From assembly GCA_043817485.1 (NCBI GenBank), contig JBDRGX010000111.1, forward strand, positions 1 to 5,449: DNA of 5,449 bases, read 5' to 3'. Numbering within the stretch: position 1 is the first letter of the stretch; each line of letters begins with the position of its first letter. This stretch comes from JBDRGX01 sp043817485 [NCBI: bacterium] (lineage in GTDB: Bacteria > JBDRGX01). Positions 1 to 5,280 of this stretch are shown in pieces. The notes below the pieces were generated by a model. That model had not been told where the DNA came from. It saw nothing but the letters and a program-made list of their open reading frames with translations, and did not search any database. The translations under genes and the position numbers were made by a program.

Positions 1-164
1 TTGGCCAAGTAGTCAGAGAAGTAATTACAAACAATGCAAATAGTAGTGTATATTGGGATGGAAGAGATAATTTAGGAAAAGAGGTAAGTTCAGGAATGTA
101 TTTTTATGAAACAATTATAAATAATAAAACACAAAATTGTAAAAAAATGTTGATGTTGAAATAA
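1..164 (+). CDS. 3' end of a secreted/surface protein with FlgD-Ig / T9SS-like C-terminal tail (partial)
   Basis: The frame starting at base 3 is open for 53 codons from the window edge and stops at TAA 162-164. The peptide contains V-Y-W-D-G-R-D-N-L-G-K, then V-S-S-G-M-Y-F-Y-E, and ends N-C-K-K-M-L-M-L-K. This is the usual pattern of the FlgD-like Ig fold or type IX-type C-terminal sorting domain: a W-D-G-x-D/N turn, a G-x-Y-x-Y strand and a terminal K-K-M-x-x-x-K. Such tails end large exported proteins (peptidases, adhesins, repeat proteins), and in T9SS bacteria they direct secretion and surface attachment. The functional domain lies upstream of the window, so the product cannot be named. 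A hairpin terminator follows 17 bases after the stop, so this is the last gene of its transcript. The frame and domain type are fairly secure. Actual type IX export is inference, because no T9SS component is visible here. Confidence 0.72.
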   Translation, partial: GQVVREVITNNANSSVYWDGRDNLGKEVSSGMYFYETIINNKTQNCKKMLMLK

Positions 165-181
165 AAATTTTTATTAAGTAA

Positions 182-216
182 AAATTAGGGCGAGATTTTA
201 TTTCTTGCCCTAATTT
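182..216 (+). terminator. hairpin terminator of the upstream secreted-protein gene
   Basis: Bases 182-191 (AAATTAGGGC) are a perfect inverted repeat of 207-216 (GCCCTAATTT). The stem continues inward through G192-T206 (G-U), A193-T205, G194-C204 and A195-T203, leaving a 7-base loop. The stem has about 14 pairs with a GC core, starts 17 bases after the stop codon, and its 3' arm ends in TTT. There is no long separate U-run downstream, but A-rich and T-rich flanks sit on both sides, so it may work in either direction. Confidence 0.7.
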
Positions 217-375
217 AGAGATATAAGTTTAGAAAAAAGGATATAATATACCAACAACATATATTTATCAAAAAATTCAAAAAAAGATTTGATAATGAAA
301 AAGTAGTAATAACAAAGAAAAGAAAGTAAATATTTTAAAAAAGGAAATGAAAAAGAGAAGGTTTTTGGTATATTA

Positions 376-411
376 ATTTGTAATCATATATTCGAAGATA
401 TGATTACAAAT
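376..411. repeat. perfect 14-bp inverted repeat / hairpin
   Basis: Bases 376-389 (ATTTGTAATCATAT) are exactly complementary to 398-411 (ATATGATTACAAAT) around an 8-base spacer whose core is TTCGAA. A 14-bp perfect stem is much longer than neighbouring chance palindromes. There is no U-run after it on the + strand (the next bases are ATTTATAAAG), so a standard intrinsic terminator is not the best reading. It could be an RNA hairpin, a protein-binding palindrome or the end of a lost mobile element. The structure is seen directly, but its function is unknown. Confidence 0.65.
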
Positions 412-720
412 ATTTATAAAGAAAAAAGTTATTTTTAATCAAATGTTTTGAGATTTTGTAAGCATATAAAAAGTTGTCAAAAATGCCATATTTAATAACC
501 TTCCATCATTATATAGTACCCTTTAAAATTAAAAATATATAATGTTATTCAACAATAAATTTTATGAGTTTATTTTTTAAATTTAGATAGATGAAAAATA
601 AAAGAGTAAGTTATAAACTATTTAATTAGAATATTGTTAATTTCAAAATTCATAAAAATAATGAAGAATGATTTTATTAAATTATTTCATAAAAGTTTAT
701 TATAAAAATTAAAAGATTAA

Positions 721-750
721 TTTTCATGCAAAGCATTTTCATGCAAAGCA
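721..750. repeat. perfect 15-bp tandem duplication upstream of mltG
   Basis: The unit TTTTCATGCAAAGCA occurs twice head-to-tail with no mismatch (721-735 and 736-750), and a further TTTT begins a third unit. Each unit contains the small palindrome TGC-AAA-GCA. The second copy ends 9 bases before the GAGG ribosome-binding core of mltG, so the array lies in the probable 5' untranslated region. It may be replication slippage or a duplicated operator. The sequence does not distinguish these. Confidence 0.85.
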
Positions 751-757
751 TTTTTTC

Positions 758-765
758 AAGAGGTG
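758..765 (+). promoter_or_regulatory. ribosome binding site that sets the TTG start of mltG
   Basis: AAGAGGTG at 758-765 contains a GAGG core (760-763) followed by 6 bases and then TTG at 770. This spacing is ideal. No ATG or GTG nearby is better placed, so the rare TTG start is well supported. Confidence 0.75.
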
Positions 766-769
766 TATT

Positions 770-1789
770 TTGATTATAAAAACTTTGTTTTTATATCGTA
801 GAATTTTAAATTTTATATTATTATTTTTTGTAATTTTGTTTTTTGTATTAGCTAATTTAGTTGTAGATGTATTTAGACCTGCAGATAAACATGGGGTTAT
901 ATCTATTTTAAATATTCAAAAAGGAACAACAACTTCTCAAATTGGAGAAATTTTGTATGAAAAAAAACTAATAGTAAATAAAAATCTTTTTATTTTTTTA
1001 GCTAAAACAATGAGTTTTTCTACAAATTTAAAAGCTGGAACATATAAAATAAATTCCTCGAATAACATGTTTGTTATTTTAAACAAATTAAATAAAGGTG
1101 ATTATTTAAAAATTCAATTTACTGTTCCAGAAGGATATACTTTAGATCAAATAAATGGGTTGCTTATTCAAAAAAAAATTATTTCAGGAAAAAAATTTCA
1201 AAAATTAGTAAATACTTCTTTAGGAGGTAAAATATTAGGGCTAAAAACAAAAACTCTTGAAGGGTATCTTTTCCCAGATACTTATTTTATTGCTTTAGGG
1301 AAAAATATAGAAATAGATATTATTAAAATGATGCATAATAGATTAAAACAAACTTTTGCTGTGCATTTAAAACAAAGAGCAATAAAATTAAATTTATCTT
1401 TACAAGAAGTATTGATACTTGCTTCTTTAATAGAAAAAGAAGCAAAAATAAAAGAAGAAAAATATCTTGTATCATCTGTTTTTCATAATAGATTAAAGAA
1501 AAAATTAAAATTAGAAGCTTGTTCAACAGTAAGATATTCTTCTAAAAACTATAAAAATAAACTTACTTATAATTCCTTAAAAATAAAATCGCCTTATAAT
1601 ACTTATAAATATTATGGACTTCCTCCATCAGCTATTTGTAATCCTGGAAAAGATGCTATTATTGCAGCTTTATATCCTGCAAAAACTAATTATTTATATT
1701 TTGTTTTAAAAGATAAAATGGGCTTTCATTATTTTTCATCTACTTTTAAAGAACATAATAAAATGGTTAAAAAATTAAGAAAAAAATGA
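770..1789 (+). CDS. mltG: endolytic murein transglycosylase MltG (YceG-like family)
   Basis: The 339-residue product is a membrane-anchored lytic transglycosylase. In this family the enzyme cuts nascent glycan strands of peptidoglycan and so sets their final length. A short basic N-terminus (K4, R10, R11) precedes one hydrophobic segment at about 12-32, giving a single-pass anchor with the catalytic part outside the membrane. Residues about 50-115 match the LysM-like N-terminal subdomain (G-T-T-T-S-Q-I, then L-K-A-G-T-Y). The catalytic helix carries A-S-L-I-E-K-E-A at 218-225. E222 aligns with the essential Glu of the E. coli A-S-I-V-E-K-E motif. Further family blocks are L-E-A-C-S-T-V at 248-254 and Y-G-L-P-P-S-A-I-C-N-P-G at 282-293, followed by A-A-L-Y-P-A-K-T-N-Y-L-Y-F-V. 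Length is normal for the family and no frameshift is seen. It is read from TTG with a strong ribosome binding site and appears to stand alone, with spacers on both sides. Confidence 0.95.
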   Translation: MIIKTLFLYRRILNFILLFFVILFFVLANLVVDVFRPADKHGVISILNIQKGTTTSQIGEILYEKKLIVNKNLFIFLAKTMSFSTNLKAGTYKINSSNNMFVILNKLNKGDYLKIQFTVPEGYTLDQINGLLIQKKIISGKKFQKLVNTSLGGKILGLKTKTLEGYLFPDTYFIALGKNIEIDIIKMMHNRLKQTFAVHLKQRAIKLNLSLQEVLILASLIEKEAKIKEEKYLVSSVFHNRLKKKLKLEACSTVRYSSKNYKNKLTYNSLKIKSPYNTYKYYGLPPSAICNPGKDAIIAALYPAKTNYLYFVLKDKMGFHYFSSTFKEHNKMVKKLRKK

Positions 1790-1821
1790 AGTTTTTTATA
1801 GGGTTTTATATGAGACCGTTT

Positions 1822-1846
1822 CATAATCATGTGATTTTGTTTTTTT
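1822..1846 (+). terminator. possible intrinsic terminator after mltG
   Basis: A short stem (1822-1828 with 1833-1839, one T-T mismatch, 4-base loop) is followed directly by seven Ts (1840-1846). The stem is weak and mostly A-U, but the U-tract is good and it lies about 30 bases after the mltG stop. A second T-run (1872-1879) preceded by AAAAAGTAG may add to termination. Confidence 0.4.
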
Positions 1847-1888
1847 ATATACATCTAATTGTAAAAAGTAGTTTTTTTTCAATTAAGA

Positions 1889-1979
1889 CATGGTTTCTTG
1901 GGATTAATACAGAAGATGAAAAAAATCAAGAATATCTACCTACTTTTTCGTCAATGAGAAACAGGTAATCCCAACCATG
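1889..1979. repeat. bulged long-range inverted repeat
   Basis: The left arm is CATGGTT (1889-1895), four unpaired bases, then GGGATTA (1900-1906). The right arm is TAATCCC followed by AACCATG (1966-1979). All 14 right-arm bases pair with the left arm across a 59-base interior. The right arm can also form a competing local hairpin with 1982-1986. Two mutually exclusive pairings of this kind are seen in regulatory leaders and in IS200/IS605-type element ends, but neither identity is shown here. Confidence 0.5.
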
Positions 1980-2035
1980 AAGGGGTGATATTGTTGTAGC
2001 ATATAATATGTGCGGGAATTTAGGATTAATTTTTC

Positions 2036-2062
2036 TTGACAGAATAAAAAATAAATTATAAA
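2036..2062 (+). promoter_or_regulatory. probable sigma-70-type promoter for fabG-hisS
   Basis: A perfect -35 box TTGACA is at 2036-2041. The best -10 candidates are TATAAA at 2057-2062 (15-base spacer, 5 of 6 matches) and the overlapping TAAACT at 2059-2064 (17-base spacer, 4 of 6). Either would start transcription around 2070, about 35-40 bases before the fabG start. The strong -35 and position support it, but the exact -10 is uncertain. Confidence 0.6.
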
Positions 2063-2094
2063 CTTATATGTTTTTATAAAAAATCAAATGATTT

Positions 2095-2100
2095 GGAGGG
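2095..2100 (+). promoter_or_regulatory. ribosome binding site that sets the GTG start of fabG
   Basis: GGAGGG at 2095-2100 is close to the full Shine-Dalgarno consensus and is followed by 7 bases and GTG at 2108. The in-frame TTG at 2093 overlaps this site and so cannot use it. GTG 2108 is therefore preferred over the longer reading, and it gives the usual N-terminus M-K-L-E-G-K-V-A-L-I-T-G. Confidence 0.85.
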
Positions 2101-2107
2101 TTTAAAA

Positions 2108-2848
2108 GTGAAATTAGAAGGAAAAGTAGCTTTAATTACAGGAGCATCACAAGGAATTGGTAGAAATATTGCTTTATTTCTTGCAGAAAATGGTGCTAAT
2201 ATTATTGGCTTAGATGTAGATGAAAAGGGATTAGAAAAACTTAGCATAGAAATCAAAGAAAAAGGACAAGATGTTTTAGTTTTAAAAGTAGATGTAAGTA
2301 ATTTAATAGAAGTAGAACAAGCAAAAAATGAAATATTAAAAAAGTTTTCTAATATAAATATTTTGGTTAATAATGCTGGAATTACGCGTGATAATTTATT
2401 AATTAGAATGAGTCAAGAAGAATGGCAAAAAGTCATAGATATAAATTTAACAGGGCCTTTTAATTTAACAAAAATTATTGGGAAAGAAATGATTAAGCAA
2501 AAATCAGGCGTTATTATCAATATATCTTCTGTAATTGGAATAATGGGAAATTTAGGACAAGCTAATTATGCTGCTTCAAAAGCTGGATTAATTGGGTTAA
2601 CTAAAACAACAGCAAAAGAATTTTCTCGTAGAGGAATTAGAGTTAATGCAATTGCTCCTGGATTTATTGAAACAAAAATGACTGATAAATTGTCAATGGA
2701 AGCAAAAGAAAATTTATTTAATCAAATTCCTTTACAAAGATTAGGGCAACCACAAGATATAGCAAATTTAGTTTTATTTTTATCTTCGGATGATTCAAGT
2801 TATATTACAGGACAAGTAATTCAAGTAGATGGTGGTTTGGTAATGTAA
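2108..2848 (+). CDS. fabG: 3-oxoacyl-[acyl-carrier-protein] reductase FabG (SDR family)
   Basis: The 246-residue product is a short-chain dehydrogenase/reductase of normal FabG length. It reduces 3-oxoacyl-ACP to 3-hydroxyacyl-ACP in each cycle of type II fatty-acid synthesis in the cytosol. The nucleotide-binding motif is T-G-A-S-Q-G-I-G at 11-18, with N-N-A-G at 88-91. The catalytic tetrad is N113, S141, Y154 and K158. The blocks G-I-T-R-D-N-L-L-I-R-M (91-101), M-G-N-L-G-Q-A-N-Y-A-A-S-K-A-G (146-160) and V-N-A-I-A-P-G-F-I-E-T are typical of true FabG rather than of other SDRs. The cofactor site is odd. E. coli R15 and T37, which hold the NADPH phosphate, are Q15 and V37 here, and an acidic D36 ends strand 2, which suggests NADH use. 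The gene is transcribed with hisS, one base apart. No acyl carrier protein or other fab gene is adjacent. Confidence 0.93.
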   Translation: MKLEGKVALITGASQGIGRNIALFLAENGANIIGLDVDEKGLEKLSIEIKEKGQDVLVLKVDVSNLIEVEQAKNEILKKFSNINILVNNAGITRDNLLIRMSQEEWQKVIDINLTGPFNLTKIIGKEMIKQKSGVIINISSVIGIMGNLGQANYAASKAGLIGLTKTTAKEFSRRGIRVNAIAPGFIETKMTDKLSMEAKENLFNQIPLQRLGQPQDIANLVLFLSSDDSSYITGQVIQVDGGLVM

Positions 2849-2849
2849 T

Positions 2850-4112
2850 ATGGAAATAAAAACTCTTAGAGGAATAAAAGATATTTTGCCAGTTGAAATT
2901 AAAAAATGGCAATATGTTGAATTAAATTGTCGAAAAATATTGGAAAATTTTAATTTTTCTGAAATTAGAACTCCAATTTTTGAAAAAACAGAATTATTTA
3001 TTCGAAGTGTTGGCAAAAGCTCTGATATTGTTAATAAGGAAATGTACACTTTTATTGATAAAGGTGGAGAAAGTATTACATTAAAACCAGAAGGAACTGC
3101 TTCTGTAATAAGAGCATATTTAGAACATAAAATGTATGCTCAAGAACAAATTACAAAATTATATTATTTTTCGCCGATGTTTAGATATGAACGTCCTCAA
3201 TCTGGTAGATATAGACAGCATTATCAATTAGGTGTAGAAGTTATTGGAACAAAAAACTTTATTATAGATTTAGAAATTTTTATTTTAATTACAACTATTC
3301 TTGAAACTTTAGGAATGAAAAATTTTGAAATTAAAATAAATAGTGTTGGTTGTAATATTTGTCGAAATAAATATATCGAAGTTTTAAAAGAAAGTATTTT
3401 TTCAAATATTTCTTCTTTTTGCGAAGATTGTCAAAATAGATTTAAAATCAATCCCTTAAGAATATTAGATTGTAAAAAAGATAATTGTCGTGCTTTACTT
3501 CAAAAAGGCCCTTTTATAAAAGATTTTCTTTGTTCTGAATGCAAAGATCATCATTTAAAACTTATTAAGTATCTTGATTTTTTTAAGGTTAAATATGTAT
3601 TAGATTCTTTTTTAGTTAGAGGGCTTGATTATTATACTAAAACAGTATTTGAAATTACTTCTCCTTTTTTGGGCGCACAAAATTCTTTTGGTGGTGGAGG
3701 TAGATACGATAAATTAGTTCAAGAATTAGGTGGCAATGATATTTCATGTATTGGTTTTTCTTTTGGATTAGAAAGATTAATTCAAGCAATGGAAAAAAGT
3801 AATGTTAATTTTCCTGAAAAAAAAGAAATAGAATTTTATTTTGTTTATTTAGGAGAGAAAGCATTAGAAAAAATAATAGAATTAGTTTTTTTATTTAGAA
3901 CTAAAAATTATTATGTTCATTTTTCTTATGAAAATGTTAGTTTTAAAAATCAACTTAAACAAGCTAATAAATTAGGTGTAAAATATTGTTTAATTTTAGG
4001 AGAAAATGAACTTCAAAAAGAATTGATTTTATTAAAAGATATGGAACAAGGAATACAAGAAGAAGTTAGCTTGCAAAATTTAGTAAAAAAACTCGAAGAA
4101 TTGGTAAAATAA
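2850..4112 (+). CDS. hisS: histidyl-tRNA synthetase HisRS (class IIa)
   Basis: The 420-residue product charges tRNA-His with histidine using ATP in the cytosol. All expected blocks are present and the length is standard. Motif 1 lies in about 37-68 (I-R-T-P-I-F-E near 39-45). Motif 2 is F-R-Y-E-R-P-Q-S-G-R-Y at 111-121, with the ATP-contacting R112. The His-specific motif is L-V-R-G-L-D-Y-Y at 255-262, with R257 matching the catalytic Arg of E. coli. G-G-G-G-R-Y-D follows at 281-287, and motif 3 is I-G-F-S-F-G-L-E-R-L at 301-310. The insertion domain carries Cys pairs C-x2-C (C-N-I-C, C-E-D-C, C-S-E-C), common in many bacterial HisRS. The last 90 residues form the anticodon-binding domain. 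Having these regions separates it from the paralogue HisZ. The ATG follows the fabG stop after one base with only a weak G-rich site inside fabG, so translation is probably coupled. Confidence 0.96.
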   Translation: MEIKTLRGIKDILPVEIKKWQYVELNCRKILENFNFSEIRTPIFEKTELFIRSVGKSSDIVNKEMYTFIDKGGESITLKPEGTASVIRAYLEHKMYAQEQITKLYYFSPMFRYERPQSGRYRQHYQLGVEVIGTKNFIIDLEIFILITTILETLGMKNFEIKINSVGCNICRNKYIEVLKESIFSNISSFCEDCQNRFKINPLRILDCKKDNCRALLQKGPFIKDFLCSECKDHHLKLIKYLDFFKVKYVLDSFLVRGLDYYTKTVFEITSPFLGAQNSFGGGGRYDKLVQELGGNDISCIGFSFGLERLIQAMEKSNVNFPEKKEIEFYFVYLGEKALEKIIELVFLFRTKNYYVHFSYENVSFKNQLKQANKLGVKYCLILGENELQKELILLKDMEQGIQEEVSLQNLVKKLEELVK

Positions 4113-4116
4113 AGAT

Positions 4117-4133
4117 ATAGCCTATTAGGCTGT
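4117..4133 (+). terminator. small hairpin after hisS, possible weak terminator
   Basis: AGCCT (4119-4123) pairs with AGGCT (4127-4131), and the stem extends to A4117-T4133 through one G-U pair, with a 3-base loop. It starts 4 bases after the hisS stop but lacks a U-run. CTATTAGG occurs here (4122-4129) and again at 4137-4144. The position suggests termination, but the structure is minimal. Confidence 0.3.
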
Positions 4134-4158
4134 AAACTATTAGGAAAAAAATTTATAA

Positions 4159-4187
4159 TTGACAAAAATTAAGTTTTTAGAGATAAT
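4159..4187 (+). promoter_or_regulatory. near-consensus sigma-70-type promoter for the fic gene
   Basis: The -35 box TTGACA (4159-4164) is perfect, the spacer is exactly 17 bases (4165-4181) and the -10 box GATAAT (4182-4187) matches at 5 of 6 positions. Transcription would start about 7 bases later, near 4194. The fic ATG at 4201 would then have a leader of only a few bases, which fits the absence of any Shine-Dalgarno sequence before it. Confidence 0.72.
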
Positions 4188-4200
4188 TAATTTATAAATT

Positions 4201-5280
4201 ATGAAAAATTATACACCAATATTATTGCCAATAAATAATTTTAAGTGGGATGTTTTTGTTCATTTGATTGGTAAAGCAAATGCAGAGATAGGGCGTTTTG
4301 ATGGGTTATTGAAAAAAATCCCAAATCCATCTGTACTTTTGAGCCCATTAACTACAAATGAAGCTGTTTTATCTTCTCGCATTGAGGGAACACAAGCCAC
4401 ATTAAAAGAAGTTTTGGAATTTGAAGCTAATCCTCAAAAAGGGACTAAAAAATACGAGGATATTCAAGAAGTTATTAATTATAGAAAAGCATTAAAAGAA
4501 GCGATTGATGAAATGGAAAAATTTTCACTTTCAACTCGCGTCATTAAAAAAGCTCATAAAATTTTGTTGCAAGGAGTAAGAGGAAAAAATAAAAACAAAG
4601 GAAATTTTAGGCAGCAACAAGTTTTTATTGGAAAACTTGGCGCAAATATTGAACAAGCAATTTATATTCCACCGATTGCAGAAAAAATCAATGATTTAAT
4701 GTCCAATCTTGAAAAATATATTCATAGTGATGATAAAGACTTGCTTATTCAACTTGCTATTATTCACGCTCAATTTGAAATAATTCACCCTTTTATGGAT
4801 GGCAATGGAAGAGTTGGTAGAATGTTAATACCATTATTTTTATATTTCAAAAAAGCCATTTTTTATCCATCGTTTTATTTAAGTGAATATTTGGAATCTC
4901 ATAGAGAAGAATATTACAAAACATTGCTTGATATTTCTAAAAATAACAATTGGGAAAATTGGATTAGCTTTTTTCTTCAAGCTGTACTTGAACAAGCCAA
5001 AAAAAATATTGAAAAGGCAGAAAAAATAATTAATTTGTATGAACAGAAAAAACAACGAATAATGGATTTAATTAAATCTCAATTTAACATTAAAATTTTG
5101 GATGCACTTTTTGTAATGCCTATTTTCCAAAGTGAAGATTTTATAAAAATTACTAAAATATCAAAAAGAAGTGTTTTTAGATATATTGGAATATTGGAAA
5201 AAAATGGCGTAATATCGTCAAGTAAAAAAATGAAAAATAAACTTTATTTTTTTAATAAGTTATTAGATATAATTAAATAA
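4201..5280 (+). CDS. Fic-domain protein (class II, self-inhibited) with C-terminal winged-helix-like domain
   Basis: The 359-residue product is a Fic/DOC-family enzyme, likely a protein AMP-transferase. Residues about 15-90 match the Fic N-terminal domain and contain S58-S-R-I-E62-G63, which fits the inhibitory helix rule [S/T]xxxE[G/N]. An N-terminal helix of this kind defines class II Fic proteins, where it blocks ATP binding in cis. The core domain (about 110-235) carries the canonical H-P-F-M-D-G-N-G-R-V-G-R at 196-207. H196 is the catalytic base, D200 binds the metal, and N202, R204 and R207 contact the phosphates. After a Lys/Glu-rich helical linker (about 265-295), residues 295-345 look like a winged helix (K-I-S-K-R-S-V-F-R-Y-I recognition helix), suggesting DNA binding. 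The target is unknown. No separate antitoxin gene is adjacent. The gene has its own promoter and uses TTG (Leu), CGC and GCG codons more than its neighbours, suggesting recent acquisition. Confidence 0.92.
   Translation: MKNYTPILLPINNFKWDVFVHLIGKANAEIGRFDGLLKKIPNPSVLLSPLTTNEAVLSSRIEGTQATLKEVLEFEANPQKGTKKYEDIQEVINYRKALKEAIDEMEKFSLSTRVIKKAHKILLQGVRGKNKNKGNFRQQQVFIGKLGANIEQAIYIPPIAEKINDLMSNLEKYIHSDDKDLLIQLAIIHAQFEIIHPFMDGNGRVGRMLIPLFLYFKKAIFYPSFYLSEYLESHREEYYKTLLDISKNNNWENWISFFLQAVLEQAKKNIEKAEKIINLYEQKKQRIMDLIKSQFNIKILDALFVMPIFQSEDFIKITKISKRSVFRYIGILEKNGVISSSKKMKNKLYFFNKLLDIIK

Larger units (their letters stand above)
165..769. other. about 600-base AT-rich non-coding region
   Basis: No open reading frame of convincing length or domain content is seen on either strand. 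The region holds the terminator at 182-216, a weaker 8-bp inverted repeat (265-272 with 288-295), the strong hairpin at 376-411 and the 15-bp tandem duplication at 721-750. A perfect TATAAT occurs at 242-247 but has no recognisable -35 partner. A nine-codon frame (347-376, M-K-K-R-R-F-L-V-Y) has a Shine-Dalgarno-like AAGGA just before it and stops at the edge of the strong hairpin. It could be the ruin of a signal-peptide gene or chance. No tRNA, rRNA or CRISPR structure was found. The promoter of the following mltG gene should lie here, but no well-matched -35/-10 pair was found. Confidence 0.6.
1790..2092. other. about 300-base spacer between mltG and fabG, no supported gene
   Basis: A 60-codon frame (1786-1968) starts on the ATGA overlapping the mltG stop. 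It lacks a ribosome binding site, has unremarkable hydrophobic composition and resembles no family I know, so it is not called. The spacer holds a probable terminator (1822-1846), a bulged long-range inverted repeat (1889-1906 with 1966-1979), a local hairpin ATCCC/GGGGT (1968-1972 with 1982-1986), a small hairpin at 1999-2013 and the fabG promoter. The segment about 1950-2020 is richer in G and C than the rest of the spacer, which suggests a structured RNA or the end of a decayed element. Confidence 0.5.

Noticed and set aside
242-247. Promoter at a perfect TATAAT
   Set aside because: No -35 box at usable spacing, no extended -10 TG, and no gene directly downstream. Such hexamers are expected by chance in this composition.
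1323-1526. 67-codon - strand frame inside mltG
   Set aside because: Antisense shadow of a well-supported gene; low-complexity Leu/Ile-rich peptide.
1863-1948. AAAAAGTAG (1863-1871) and CTACTTTTT (1940-1948) inverted repeat
   Set aside because: Short and AT-rich, and it crosses rather than nests with the better 1889-1979 repeat, so it is probably coincidental.
1786-1968. 60-codon + strand frame overlapping the mltG stop by ATGA
   Set aside because: It has no ribosome binding site, no recognisable family, AT-driven hydrophobic composition, and contains the terminator-like element and one arm of an inverted repeat. Better explained as spacer.
1940-2035. T-box leader controlling fabG-hisS
   Set aside because: The segment has GAAGGGGTGATATTG but not the conserved T-box core, no convincing terminator/antiterminator pair, and the best promoter lies downstream of it.
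2093-2107. Longer fabG starting at TTG 2093
   Set aside because: The TTG overlaps the GGAGGG ribosome binding site, which fits GTG 2108 at ideal spacing and gives the normal FabG N-terminus.
2074-2256. 60-codon - strand frame across the fabG start
   Set aside because: Antisense shadow that covers the fabG promoter leader and conserved N-terminus; no family resemblance.
2795-3049. 84-codon - strand frame across the fabG-hisS junction
   Set aside because: Antisense shadow of two conserved genes; no start signal or domain.
2850-4112. HisZ (ATP phosphoribosyltransferase regulatory subunit) instead of HisRS
   Set aside because: The His-specific motif, all class II motifs and the C-terminal anticodon-binding domain are intact, and no histidine biosynthesis gene is adjacent.
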